Position numbers and translations under genes: made by a program
Assembly: GCA_039961635.1 (NCBI GenBank)
Contig: JABRWB010000058.1
Coordinates: 16,796 to 80,795, forward strand
Direction: 5' to 3'
DNA: 64,000 nucleotides
DNA from: a bacterium
GTDB lineage: Bacteria; 4484-113; JAGGVC01
Notes under the pieces: generated by a model
What the model saw: only the letters and a program-made list of their open reading frames with translations
What the model was told of the DNA's origin: nothing
Databases searched by the model: none
Part shown: positions 9,104-17,487 of the stretch, piece by piece
Layout of the letters: each line of letters opens with the position of its first letter
How positions within the stretch are numbered: the stretch's first letter is position 1

Positions 9104-9721
9104 TCGAAAGGCGTGCTGATACTTGCAAGCACCTCCCCTCGTCGAAAGGCGATTCTGGAATCGCTGGGATTGGAGTTCGAAATCGCCGTACCGGAGGGGC
9201 TGGATGAAAGCCTTCTTCTGGGCGGCGGCCTCGTCGCCCGGACTGAAATCCAAAGCGAGGAAAAGCTTGTCGAGCGCGTCGAGCGCCTCGCCTCTCTCAA
9301 GGCCTATTCGGTCGCCAATCTCAATCCGGCGCGGCTTGTGCTTGGAGCGGATACGATAGTCGCGATCGACAGCGTGGTGCTGGGAAAGCCGTCCGACGCG
9401 GACGCGGCTTTTGAAATGCTTAGGATGCTTTCGGGACGCACGCATTTCGTATACACGTCGCTTGCACTGGTCAATATCGCGGAGGGGTTGGAAATAACCG
9501 CGACGGAAAAAACCGCGGTCACGTTCAATTCCCTTTCGGAATCACGCATAAGAAAGTACGTGGAAATTGACGCGCCGTACGACAAGGCGGGCGGCTATGC
9601 GATCCAGGGGATCGGCTCGCTGCTTGTCAGGCGGATAAGCGGCTGCTATTGGAATGTGGTGGGGCTTCCGGTGGGGTTGCTTGACCGGATGCTGTTGCAG
9701 GTCGGAATCAACTTATTGTAG
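9101..9721 (+). CDS. maf: Maf-family nucleoside-triphosphate pyrophosphatase
   Basis: The protein of 206 residues opens with LILASTSPRRKAILESLGLEF, the Maf signature. It continues with KAYSVANL, VLGADTIVAIDSVVLGKP and APYDKAGGYAIQGIGS, all conserved in Maf/HAM1-like house-cleaning enzymes. These hydrolyse non-canonical or modified NTPs (such as m5UTP, dTTP or UTP, depending on subclass) to NMP and pyrophosphate in the cytoplasm. The length is typical. It is followed five bases later by an unknown membrane protein, so the two may be cotranscribed. Confidence 0.93.
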   Translation: MSKGVLILASTSPRRKAILESLGLEFEIAVPEGLDESLLLGGGLVARTEIQSEEKLVERVERLASLKAYSVANLNPARLVLGADTIVAIDSVVLGKPSDADAAFEMLRMLSGRTHFVYTSLALVNIAEGLEITATEKTAVTFNSLSESRIRKYVEIDAPYDKAGGYAIQGIGSLLVRRISGCYWNVVGLPVGLLDRMLLQVGINLL

Positions 9722-9726
9722 AAATC

Positions 9727-10539
9727 ATGCTGGAAAGAAGCGAAACGAAGGGGCATCGCGAATCACCTGTGCGCCCGTTCCTGCGGAGGTTCGTCGCCAG
9801 CTGGCGGGCGCGCCATTTGGTGCTTACGATTTTCGCATTCGTCGTTTTCATTCTTCCCGGCCCGGTTATATTGGCGATTCTGTTCGCTTTCGTTCGCCGC
9901 GGCGAGAATCCCATCGATTCGTTGGTTTACATGATGCCCATGCTGTTTTTGGCCGCGATGTTTCCGCTGTCGCTTTCATTTTGGGTTGTTGCGGTGTTTC
10001 TGTTTTGGCTCGTTTTCTGTCTTCCTGCGGGGATAATGCTCATTACCGCGCCGCGGTTCCTTGCTCCCGTCGCTCTCGGCCTCATTGAGCGGCTCGACCT
10101 TAATTACCTGATTTTCGTTCCGATACTGGACGACGACTTCACGCGCAGCCGGTTCATGGAGGCGGTCGCGGGCGCGCCGGTTTCGGACGAGCGGATAAAC
10201 CGCTCGCTTTTCGACCGGATCTGGTGGATGTCTTCCCAGATGCGTCCCGATTACCTGCTTGGGGGCATTCCGGGATACCTTGCGTCGCGCTGGCCCGAAC
10301 TTCCCAAATCGCTCACAAACGCCGGGCTGCCCGTCAGCCGCCTAGGTTCCTTGGTTCTTCGACAGTGGTACCTGTACCTTTCCCAGGCGATAGCGTGGTT
10401 TTCATGCTGCAACAGCTGCTGCTGCGCGTACGTTTTGATTCCCGCGCTAATGTATCGCTTGGCGATAACCGTGCATTCGCTTGCATATTCGGCCGCGTAC
10501 TGCAAGCTGCTGGTTGACGACTGGCCGTGGCGGATCTGA
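9727..10539 (+). CDS. Integral membrane protein of unknown function with a cysteine cluster
   Basis: Several hydrophobic segments are clear: about 31-57 (VLTIFAFVVFILPGPVILAI), 66-85, 88-110 and a C-terminal pair. A polar loop of roughly 80 residues (ILDDDFTRSRFMEAVAG onward) lies in the middle. Cysteines 227, 228, 231, 232 and 233 form a dense SCCNSCCC motif within the last hydrophobic region. This could hold metal, be palmitoyl-like modified or be purely structural. No family is recognised. The ATG is five bases after the maf stop, suggesting coupling. Confidence 0.6.
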   Translation: MLERSETKGHRESPVRPFLRRFVASWRARHLVLTIFAFVVFILPGPVILAILFAFVRRGENPIDSLVYMMPMLFLAAMFPLSLSFWVVAVFLFWLVFCLPAGIMLITAPRFLAPVALGLIERLDLNYLIFVPILDDDFTRSRFMEAVAGAPVSDERINRSLFDRIWWMSSQMRPDYLLGGIPGYLASRWPELPKSLTNAGLPVSRLGSLVLRQWYLYLSQAIAWFSCCNSCCCAYVLIPALMYRLAITVHSLAYSAAYCKLLVDDWPWRI

Positions 10540-10609
10540 AATGCGAAGTGGATATCGGACGAATTAACCGTCCGCTCGCGCCGCTTTGCAGAAAAACGTT
10601 ATGCTCCCG

Positions 10610-12418
10610 TTATTCCAGGCTCACTTCGACGGGGTTGCTGGTCGCGACATAGCCGAAGAATATCGCGGGATTCTGCACTGCGGGATACTGACAGAAAACC
10701 CGCGCCCAATCGCCCGCGGTGAGGTTGGAATCGTCCGTCAAAAGCTGCCCGCCAGCGCCGAACGCAAACTGCGCGGACGGATTGGCGGTCTCGTGGACTT
10801 CCATCCAGCCGACGTATTCGGTTATATCCACTCCGCCGATGGGCGGCGTCTGGTCGCCGTCCGTGCCGGGGTCGGGATCCCAGCTGTCGTCGAATGTCGC
10901 GACTGCGGTAAAACTCACGGGAGTTCCCAATGGTGTCGTGACCGGTCCGGTTGAACCTGTGGAGGTTGTCATCGTGATCTCGGTGCAGGACATTACCGGT
11001 ATTTCTATTGTGGCGCGAACGTCGAAGTCGTCCGCAGCCATCGCACGTACCCTTGCGAATCCGCGGTCGAGTCCGGTTACCAGTCCTTTCGTACCGGCAT
11101 CGTTGCCGACGGTTGCGGTGCCTTGGTGCAGCTCGATGTCCCACAAAACTTGGTTCGTCACATCCACTTCCGCGCCGCCGGTGATGGGCGTGCCCCATGC
11201 GGTCAACTGCACCTGCGGCCGGGCGAACGGCTCGGCCGTCGCCGGATCGACACGCGACGCCTCGGTGATGATAAGCGGAATCGCGTTCGGATCGGCCGGA
11301 AGCTCTATCCTGATCGACTGCAGCGATATCGTCGCGTCAACCTGGACTCCGTTGCTCGGTTGCCCGAAGTCGTCCGAATTTGTTGCCGGGTCGAAACCGA
11401 CTGGCACGACGCGGTAGAACGTCGTGTTTTCGGGCGCGGCCGCGGGCTGCCATGTGTAATGCAGAAATCCGTTTGTCGTTCCCGGATTCGAATTAACGCT
11501 CGAACGAGTGACGGTAACGCCCGCGGCAACCGGCGTCCAGTTGGTCGTTCCGTTGGGACTGGTCTGCACCTGGTAGCCTTTGATGTTCGTCAGGTAATAC
11601 AAAGCAATCGGAGTGATGTCCGACACGCTCACTTCAAGATTCTTGTCGTAATCCACAATCGGAAGCCAGGGCTTGGATCCGTTTGGAAGCGTATCCAAAT
11701 AGTTGAGTGCAATCGGCGTGATGTCGGAAACGCTAACCTCGCCGTTGTTGTCGCCGTCTCCGACGTTCCTTTCAAACCAGTCGAATTCTGGAACCGGACC
11801 GAGCGTATTTACGTTCAGCAGAACCTGATTGACTGCACCGGTCGGCGCGTAATTGTCCGGGTTCTGGGCATCTTTCGCCACGTACCTGTGCGGGCCGAAC
11901 GGGACGTTGTCGAATACGACGGTGCAAATCAGCCCGCTGCCGTTCACACCCGGCTTGCGGTCGTAGTAGGTGCGGGCGATTCCGACGGCTACATGCTTCC
12001 AGTAGCCGGTTATCGCAAGTGATACAACTTCGCCCGCCGTCCCCATGAAGTCCGTGAACTCCACCCTGTTGGGCTTGTAGGTGCCGGAGTCGTAGTTGAG
12101 TTGGAACAGCACGTAATCCACGTCCACGAAATCCTTGGCGAAAATCTGGACTCTCGTCGTCCCGTCTTTTCCATCCAGGGGAACCACTTCGAAATTCCTC
12201 GCCCAATCGGGACGGACGGCTGAATGGTCGTCCAAAGGAACCAGTACGAACGCCGAGTTCTTCTGGATTCGCTCGGTGTCGCCGGTGCTCGGCCAGTCGT
12301 TGTTGACGAACTGGTACTCCTCCGGCTCGTGGGTCATGCTGCCGCCGGTGCAGGCGGGAATCACGCCCAAAACCAGCGCAGTCGCTGCAACGAGGAAGAT
12401 CGAATAAGTCCCTTTCAC
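10610..12418 (-). CDS. Lipoprotein with a cohesin-like domain and a type I dockerin
   Basis: A GTG start with GAGGTG upstream gives 602 residues. The N-terminus is a lipoprotein signal with Cys23 (LGVIPACTGG). Residues about 60-200 look like a cohesin/CBM-type beta sandwich (TRVQIFAKDFVDVDYVLFQL, FQLNYDSGTYKPNRVEF). They are followed by a type I dockerin with two Ca-binding halves, GDGDNNGEVSVSDITPIAL and DYDKNLEVSVSDITPIAL; the second half has Leu where Gly is usual. The C-terminal half has Ig-like/Big domains (LQSIRIELPADPNAIP, VQLTAWGTPITGGAEVDVT). It is probably exported and membrane-anchored, taking part in extracellular protein complexes. A cohesin-like domain and a dockerin in one chain could self-associate. 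Confidence 0.75.
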   Translation of the reverse strand: MKGTYSIFLVAATALVLGVIPACTGGSMTHEPEEYQFVNNDWPSTGDTERIQKNSAFVLVPLDDHSAVRPDWARNFEVVPLDGKDGTTRVQIFAKDFVDVDYVLFQLNYDSGTYKPNRVEFTDFMGTAGEVVSLAITGYWKHVAVGIARTYYDRKPGVNGSGLICTVVFDNVPFGPHRYVAKDAQNPDNYAPTGAVNQVLLNVNTLGPVPEFDWFERNVGDGDNNGEVSVSDITPIALNYLDTLPNGSKPWLPIVDYDKNLEVSVSDITPIALYYLTNIKGYQVQTSPNGTTNWTPVAAGVTVTRSSVNSNPGTTNGFLHYTWQPAAAPENTTFYRVVPVGFDPATNSDDFGQPSNGVQVDATISLQSIRIELPADPNAIPLIITEASRVDPATAEPFARPQVQLTAWGTPITGGAEVDVTNQVLWDIELHQGTATVGNDAGTKGLVTGLDRGFARVRAMAADDFDVRATIEIPVMSCTEITMTTSTGSTGPVTTPLGTPVSFTAVATFDDSWDPDPGTDGDQTPPIGGVDITEYVGWMEVHETANPSAQFAFGAGGQLLTDDSNLTAGDWARVFCQYPAVQNPAIFFGYVATSNPVEVSLE

Positions 12419-12435
12419 TTGCGCACCTCAAAACT

Positions 12436-12473
12436 GGGCGTGCAAAACCGCCCGGAATACCGGTTTCATGATA
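12436..12473 (-). promoter_or_regulatory. Promoter and 5' stem-loop of the cohesin-dockerin lipoprotein
   Basis: The minus strand reads GTGGTATCAT (-10 at 12473-12468). About eight bases after the predicted RNA start comes the perfect stem GGGCG-(8)-CGCCC (12453-12436), then GAGGTG and the GTG start. Confidence 0.45.
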
Positions 12474-12562
12474 CCACAAAGCGGCTTCCCCTACACACGG
12501 CGTAAGTATGTGATTGCGGAGCCGTTAAATAGCGCGGCGGGTGCTTCGGTCTGGACATCCGA

Positions 12563-12591
12563 TTGCCGAACGAATGGACTTGCGCGATAAT
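12563..12591 (+). promoter_or_regulatory. Sigma-70-type promoter for the NMP-kinase-like gene
   Basis: TTGCCG (12563-12568), 17 bases, then GATAAT (12586-12591). The predicted RNA start near 12598 lies upstream of the chosen ATG at 12646 and downstream of the GTG at 12541, which excludes the longer frame. Confidence 0.45.
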
Positions 12592-12645
12592 CTTTTACGG
12601 GCGGTTGATGCGCAAAGGCCGCCGCCGTTACGCCGGAGAGCCGCG

Positions 12646-13302
12646 ATGGAAACCAAAGGAGCGCCAGCCAGGAAAAAGCTGCCCAAGCTTGTGGTCGGGC
12701 TGACCGGCGTCGCCGCCAGCGGCAAAAGCACGGTCGCCGGAATGTTCCGGGATTTCGGTTTCCAGCACACTTCCATAAACGAGGCGTTAAAGCGCGAGGT
12801 CGAAGCTATGTCGCTTCGCGTAACTCGCGAGAACATGAAATTCGTCGGAGAGCGGCTGTTTGCAAAGCACGGCTGCGGCATTCTCGCTGTTTACGCGCGC
12901 AGCTGGATTGTGGAAAAAGGCGGCGCGTTCTGGACAATCGAAGGCATCGCCAATCCTCATGAAGTGGCGGAGCTGAACAAGCTCCCTTCCTTCATCCTGG
13001 TCGGAGTTGAATGCGGCTTCGAGCAGGTTTTCATGCGCATGGCGATTATGCGGCGGCGCTCGGACATGGCCAGCCGCGGGCGCATAGAAAAGCATTTCTA
13101 CGAGCAGCTCGGCGAGGAGGGGGTCAAAGGCTACTGGCAGATCGGCCGTTGTCTGGAGCTTGCCGAATACACCATTGACAATCATCGCCAGTACGATCCC
13201 GATGTAGATTTAAAGACGACGGACTTGTTTCGACAGGTGGAGCGCTTCGTCGCACAGCGGGGGGTGATGACGCCGCCATGGGCGCGGGAAGGTTCCGAAT
13301 AG
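12646..13302 (+). CDS. P-loop nucleotide/dephospho-CoA-kinase-like protein (UPF0200-like)
   Basis: The 218-residue form starts at ATG 12646, which has GGAGAG seven bases upstream and lies after the promoter at 12563-12591. The Walker A motif is GLTGVAASGKST. It is followed by a kinase lid-like region (RMAIMRRRSDMASRGRIEKHF) and a C-terminal EYTIDNHRQYD that matches the ADxxIxN end of dephospho-CoA kinases and UPF0200 proteins. Such enzymes phosphorylate a small nucleotide-like substrate with ATP in the cytoplasm. The substrate is uncertain. The stop overlaps the start of thiE by 25 bases, so the two are translated together. Confidence 0.65.
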   Translation: METKGAPARKKLPKLVVGLTGVAASGKSTVAGMFRDFGFQHTSINEALKREVEAMSLRVTRENMKFVGERLFAKHGCGILAVYARSWIVEKGGAFWTIEGIANPHEVAELNKLPSFILVGVECGFEQVFMRMAIMRRRSDMASRGRIEKHFYEQLGEEGVKGYWQIGRCLELAEYTIDNHRQYDPDVDLKTTDLFRQVERFVAQRGVMTPPWAREGSE

Positions 13303-13958
13303 CCGAGGCGCTCGCTTCGTGTCCCGCCTACCCGATACTGGACTCGTCCACGCTGGACGGGAGGAGCCAGGTGGAATGGCTGGACGCGGTTCTTTCCGGC
13401 GGCGTGAAGGTCGTACAGCTCCGGCTCAAGGACGCATCGCGCGACGATTTGCTCGCGCGCGCCGCGCTGTTCGGCGCGATGTGCAGGGAGGCAGGAGCGC
13501 TTTCCATAATCAACGACCACGCTGACGTCGCGCTGGTCACCGGTTGCGACGGAGTGCATCTCGGCCCGGCCGACTCCGGAATCGCCGAGGCGAGGTCGAG
13601 CGCGGAGGCTTGGGAGCGCCGCGATCTAATAATAGGCGCAAGCGCGCGCGCGCCTGAGCGCGCCCGCGATCTTGAAGCCGCCGACGCGGATTACATCGGA
13701 TGCGGCGCATGCTTTCCCACCGATACCAAAATCGACACCGAGTATATCGGCTTGGATGGATTAAAGGCCGTCTGCGCCGCGGTCTCGATACCGGTCGTCG
13801 GAATCGGCGGAATCGGCTGGGACAATTGGGAGGCCGTGATGGAATCCGGCGCAAAAGGATTCGCCGCGATTTCGATGTGGAATCTATCGCCCGGGGAAAT
13901 CCGCGCAAAGCTTGATGCGCTCATGGCCGCCCGGCGCGGCCGCGGGGAAAGGGACTGA
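13278..13958 (+). CDS. thiE: Thiamine-phosphate synthase (ThiE)
   Basis: ThiE joins HMP-pyrophosphate and thiazole phosphate to thiamine phosphate in a TIM barrel. Visible signatures are GVKVVQLRLKDASRDDL near the N-terminus, SIINDHADVALVTGCDGVHLG, and VVGIGGIGWDNWEAVMESGAKGFA near the C-terminus, with GCGACFPTDTK as the pyrophosphate-binding stretch. The length (226 residues) is normal. The start overlaps the kinase-like gene by 25 bases. No other thiamine genes are nearby. Confidence 0.9.
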   Translation: MGAGRFRIAEALASCPAYPILDSSTLDGRSQVEWLDAVLSGGVKVVQLRLKDASRDDLLARAALFGAMCREAGALSIINDHADVALVTGCDGVHLGPADSGIAEARSSAEAWERRDLIIGASARAPERARDLEAADADYIGCGACFPTDTKIDTEYIGLDGLKAVCAAVSIPVVGIGGIGWDNWEAVMESGAKGFAAISMWNLSPGEIRAKLDALMAARRGRGERD

Positions 13959-14008
13959 CGCTGGAAGCGGAAGGCAAGGACATCGCGATTTCGTTCGAAC
14001 ATTCCGGC

Positions 14009-14845
14009 TTGCAGCGCCGATGCCTGGTACATCTCCCCGCCGGATTCTCTGACTCGAAACCCGCGCCGCTGGTGCTTGTGCTTCACGGCGGGCGCGCCAC
14101 CGCGCACAATGCCGTCCGCGTGACGGGAATGAATGCCGTGGCCGACCGGCACCGGTTCATCGCCGCTTATCCGGAGGGCACTGGCGACCAGTTGCACCGC
14201 TACAGCTGGAACGCCGGGCGCTGCTGCGGCCGCCCGCATCGCGAGGGTACCGACGACACGGGATTCATCGGGGAACTCGTCAATCGCCTTGCCGCGGAAT
14301 TCGAAATAGACCGCGCGCGCGTTTACGCCTGCGGAATGAGCAACGGCGGGATGATGGCGCACCGGCTGGGTATCGAGCTGTCGGACGTTTTCGCCGGGAT
14401 CGCCTGCGTCGCGGGCTCGATCGAGTTTTTCGACGCCGAGCCGCTTTATCCCGTCAGCGTCGCTATATTCCACGGCACCGCGGACGCGCTCGTGCCGTAC
14501 GATGGGGGGCCGGGGCCGGCCGCGCCGCGCGAAATAGACCACCTGCCCGTGTCGCAGGCGGTCCGCTACTGGGTGAAGCGCAACGGCTGCAACCCGGCGC
14601 CGTTAGCAGAGGAATACGGCCCGCTTGTGGACTCGCCCGGCGGCGCGCCGGTGCGCGAAGTGCTTAAGGAAACCTACGTCGGCGGCAAGTCGGGGACGGA
14701 GGTCGTGCTTTGGACGGTGCGCGGCGGCCTGCACGCGTGGCCGGGAGGCAGGCGCGGAAGCAGGGACAGCGACGAGCCGACGCAATCCCTCGACGCGAGC
14801 GAAGAAATATTGCGGTTTTTCGACTCGCACCCCAAAAGATGGTGA
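14009..14845 (+). CDS. Polyhydroxybutyrate-depolymerase/LpqC-type esterase (alpha/beta hydrolase)
   Basis: The oxyanion-side HGG occurs in LVLVLHGGRATA, the nucleophile elbow is GMSNGG, the acid region is HGTADALVPYDG, and the histidine is in GGLHAWPGG. This order and spacing are those of the PHB depolymerase/feruloyl-esterase-like family, which hydrolyses ester bonds. No clear signal peptide is seen, so location and substrate are open. The TTG at 14009 is the first standard start. The reading frame stays open upstream to two CTG codons (13955 and 13961) that overlap or adjoin the thiE stop, and the upstream peptide ISFEHSG looks like the normal first strand. A coupled CTG start is therefore possible. 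Confidence 0.78.
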   Translation: MQRRCLVHLPAGFSDSKPAPLVLVLHGGRATAHNAVRVTGMNAVADRHRFIAAYPEGTGDQLHRYSWNAGRCCGRPHREGTDDTGFIGELVNRLAAEFEIDRARVYACGMSNGGMMAHRLGIELSDVFAGIACVAGSIEFFDAEPLYPVSVAIFHGTADALVPYDGGPGPAAPREIDHLPVSQAVRYWVKRNGCNPAPLAEEYGPLVDSPGGAPVREVLKETYVGGKSGTEVVLWTVRGGLHAWPGGRRGSRDSDEPTQSLDASEEILRFFDSHPKRW

Positions 14846-15318
14846 CAGCCCGTTTTCGTCCTTTATGGGATTGCACCGGTTTGCCGGCGCCCAGTTCGAA
14901 ATCGGAAGCGTTCACCCCCGTCAGCTTGTGATTTAGCGGCAGCGCGTACGCGACGCGGATCGCACCGATTATCGCGGACTATCGCGCGGCATGGCATTGC
15001 GCGCGCTCCCCGCGATCGCGCGTGGTTTTCAGACCCCCTAACGCGCCGTTTTCGCGGGATTTGCGCGGCCCGCTCCAGCAGAGTTCGCGGACTGAAGTCC
15101 GCGCTTCCTGATCGACTCAACAACTTCAAAACTCAACGACTCGAATACACAGCAACGCAAAAACTGGAAAACCAAGCAGCTATGCAATTCGACCGCTTGT
15201 TTACCAGATTCCATGAAGGAAAACAGAAATATCTGTCGGTATCGACAGCTTGTCAACATCGCCCGGCGGGGCGGCGGCCGATCCGCGGTTTTGTACGGGC
15301 TTGCGGTCAGGATTGTGC
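14846..15318. other. Intergenic region with two dyad repeats, no gene seen
   Basis: This gap of about 470 bases is GC-rich and contains no convincing frame. It has an 18-base dyad at 15086-15103 that belongs to a repeat family also seen at 50.5 kb. It also has a perfect 6+6 inverted repeat CTGTCG-GTAT-CGACAG at 15233-15248, about 70 bases upstream of the next -10 box. That repeat could be an operator or a small hairpin. Confidence 0.5.
15086..15103. repeat. Dispersed palindromic element, copy 1
   Basis: CGCGG-ACTGAAGT-CCGCG is a perfect dyad of 18 bases. The same arms with an eight-base centre recur at 50542-50559 and 50564-50581, always between genes. Confidence 0.5.
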
Positions 15319-15337
15319 TACAATCGCGCGCATCATG
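15319..15337 (+). promoter_or_regulatory. -10 box for the 490-aa secreted protein
   Basis: TACAAT at 15319-15324, preceded by TGC in a TGTGC context, is ten bases from the ATG at 15335. The 5' UTR would be only a few bases, so translation is probably leaderless. Confidence 0.45.
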
Positions 15338-16807
15338 AGACCGGCAATACTGCTTGCGCTTGCGTCGGGACTCCTAGCCCTGACCCTTCCCGCGTCCGCC
15401 CAGACGGTTTCGTCCGGGTATTCCAAGCTTGCAGACGGCGTCTACGCGTTCACCGCGGACGGCGGCGACGCCGGTGTCGTCGTCGGCTGCGAGCTGGGCA
15501 CGGACGTGAAAATCATCGTCTCCCGGAACTACGGGCCGCTCGAAACCTACTCGGTTTCGGAACAGCTCACGCTCCTAGGCCACACCGAGCAGCCGCTTCT
15601 GGTGACGGCCGGCTTCGACAAAGACGGCACTCCGGACGCCCTGATAATGGGCATTCCAGCCGAGCAGGACGCCTGGCCCGTCTTTTACAAATTACGGTTC
15701 GCGCAGGACGGCATTACAGCGGATTCCTATCCATCCAAAGTTATCGCAGGAATGTTCGAGGAGCCGGGTTCGTGGGCGGAGCTTTGCCCGTTCTATTCGA
15801 GGCAGGAGACGCGCGAGGGATTCAGCTCGCTTTACCAGAGCGCGTACGTGTGGACGAAAGGGGAAGGCTTCGCGGGGCTGGTCTGGCGCGAGAACGGGAT
15901 CTGGGAAGTCCGGTTCGAAGGTGCGGACGTGACAGTGGACAGGATTTACGCTCCGCTCGAAGGATCGACTCTGGCCCCTGTTTGGAGCGCGTGCCGCTCG
16001 CCCAAGGGCAAGCTGGGCGCGCTCGTGGCCGAGGTCGCTCCGGAAGTTGCCGCGCCGCCGGAATCCGGGGCTTTGCCGGAACCCGCGGAAGAAGAAGCGG
16101 CGACGGCGGAGGATACCTCTCCTGAAGAAGAAATTGCTCCCGAAGAGGAAGCCGCGGGGGACGAAGGGACGACTCCAGGCGGGGAGACGGAATCCGCGGG
16201 CGGTGGTACTGCCGAAACCGGTTCCGAGCCCGCAGATGCAGGGGAGGCCGGAGTGCCTGCGGAAACCGCGGAGCCTGCCGGGCCGGCTGAATCTGCGGAG
16301 CATACGGATATTATTCCCGCGCCGAAACCGGAGCCGCGGGTCAAACTCGTTTTCGTCACGAAATTCGACAAGGACGTAAGGATGACGACGGCGGCCAAGA
16401 TGGCCAATCCCCCGGTGTTTCTTGCGTCTGCACTCGCCGTAGACGGAAGGCCATTCGCCTACTGGATTACCCCCACGCAAAAGGAAGGCGTGTACAAGGC
16501 TGGATACTGGGGATTGTCATTTCTGGAGACGGCCAAGATAAAGCCATTCGAGCTGGCTCCCGCCGCCAAAACCGCACCTCCATTCGCTGCAATGAGGGGT
16601 TTGGGGCTTCCGGCACTGATGACCGACAATTCCGGCACGGTCGTGACGTTTCTTTCGGACGGGAAGACGCCCGAATGGGTGATGCAAAACGAGTACAAGC
16701 CCGCGGGCGCGGCCAAGGGGTTCGGTACGGCGATGGGCGTCGGCGCAACCGCCTGGTTCATCCTTGACGGATCAACGCTAATGTGGCACTGGCACAAAAA
16801 CAAGTAG
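15335..16807 (+). CDS. Secreted protein with a long Glu/Pro-rich linker, unknown function
   Basis: The 490-residue protein begins at ATG 15335, which sits ten bases after a -10 box and opens a classic signal peptide (ILLALASGLLALTLPASAQ). The frame extends upstream, but those codons precede the promoter. Residues about 25-235 form a compact domain, possibly a beta-propeller-like sandwich (SKLADGVYAFTADGGDAG, PALIMGIPAEQDAWPVFYKL-like strands). An acidic low-complexity linker rich in Glu, Ala, Pro and Gly (about 235-330) follows. A second domain of about 150 residues completes the protein. No family is recognised. The linker suggests two periplasmic or surface modules joined flexibly. Confidence 0.65.
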   Translation: MRPAILLALASGLLALTLPASAQTVSSGYSKLADGVYAFTADGGDAGVVVGCELGTDVKIIVSRNYGPLETYSVSEQLTLLGHTEQPLLVTAGFDKDGTPDALIMGIPAEQDAWPVFYKLRFAQDGITADSYPSKVIAGMFEEPGSWAELCPFYSRQETREGFSSLYQSAYVWTKGEGFAGLVWRENGIWEVRFEGADVTVDRIYAPLEGSTLAPVWSACRSPKGKLGALVAEVAPEVAAPPESGALPEPAEEEAATAEDTSPEEEIAPEEEAAGDEGTTPGGETESAGGGTAETGSEPADAGEAGVPAETAEPAGPAESAEHTDIIPAPKPEPRVKLVFVTKFDKDVRMTTAAKMANPPVFLASALAVDGRPFAYWITPTQKEGVYKAGYWGLSFLETAKIKPFELAPAAKTAPPFAAMRGLGLPALMTDNSGTVVTFLSDGKTPEWVMQNEYKPAGAAKGFGTAMGVGATAWFILDGSTLMWHWHKNK

Positions 16808-16896
16808 CTGCTGCTCACGGTCGTTGAGCCGCCCTGTAAATTCGATTGCAATTATTCCGGATGGCCTCCTTGGCGCGATGCGCGATTGAAAGCGGG

Positions 16897-16902
16897 TATA
16901 AC
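16897..16902 (+). promoter_or_regulatory. -10 box for the 164-aa lipoprotein
   Basis: GGGTATAACT contains TATAAC at 16897-16902. The leader is short and carries GAGGAGG before the ATG at 16926. Confidence 0.4.
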
Positions 16903-16925
16903 TAAGTGTCATCGAGGAGGTTCAA

Positions 16926-17420
16926 ATGCGCAATCCGGGTTCGATCTTCGCGCTTGCGGCGGGAGCCGCGGCGCTTCTTTTGGCGGGCTGCGGCGGCGGC
17001 AGCGGATTTCTGGGGCTCGGCGGCCAGCCCGACCGGACGCCCAATATCGCCGGAACGTGGACGCTTACCGAGACCACGACGGACGATCCTTCCGGCAATT
17101 CCTATCCCGGCGAGACCAAAACGTTCGACCTTGTAATCGAACAGGACGGGGAAAACTTCACGATTACCGCGCCCACCGTAGAAGGCGCGCCGAAGGGGCA
17201 TGGGACGATTAACGGCAATACGTTCACATTTGAAGCCGACTATTCCTTCGGAGCGAGCGGGGGAACATATTCGGTGGACGGCTGGGTGACCGGATCGCTG
17301 TCGGACAACACGCTGACCGGACACGGGGTGATAGACCTTGCGCTGATTGCGGGCACAGACCGGCTTGGACTGCACGGCGTGCGCATCAGCTTCAACTGGA
17401 GCGCGGCGAAGAAAGCGTAG
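16926..17420 (+). CDS. Small lipoprotein, unknown function
   Basis: The ATG follows a strong Shine-Dalgarno (GAGGAGG). The signal peptide ends in a lipobox, LLLAGCGGG, with Cys near residue 21. The mature part (about 140 residues) is beta-rich: GTWTLTETTTDDPSG, FDLVIEQDGENFTIT, GTINGNTFTFEADYSFG. This resembles lipocalin-like or calycin-type small barrels found in many lipoproteins, and the GTW opening is typical of them. Ligand and role are unknown. It converges on the PKD lipoprotein. Confidence 0.72.
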   Translation: MRNPGSIFALAAGAAALLLAGCGGGSGFLGLGGQPDRTPNIAGTWTLTETTTDDPSGNSYPGETKTFDLVIEQDGENFTITAPTVEGAPKGHGTINGNTFTFEADYSFGASGGTYSVDGWVTGSLSDNTLTGHGVIDLALIAGTDRLGLHGVRISFNWSAAKKA

Positions 17421-17487
17421 AACGAAGAGCAAGCACCGAAACATTCCGACGGCAAAAACCAGACTCATCGAAATAGCGCTGTGCGGG

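Noticed and set aside
12541-12645. Start of the NMP-kinase-like gene at GTG 12541
   Set aside because: The promoter (12563-12591) lies downstream of it, and the extra N-terminal residues are low-complexity. ATG 12646 has GGAGAG.
15182-15334. N-terminal extension of the 490-aa secreted protein
   Set aside because: It would precede the -10 box and hide the signal peptide that begins at ATG 15335.
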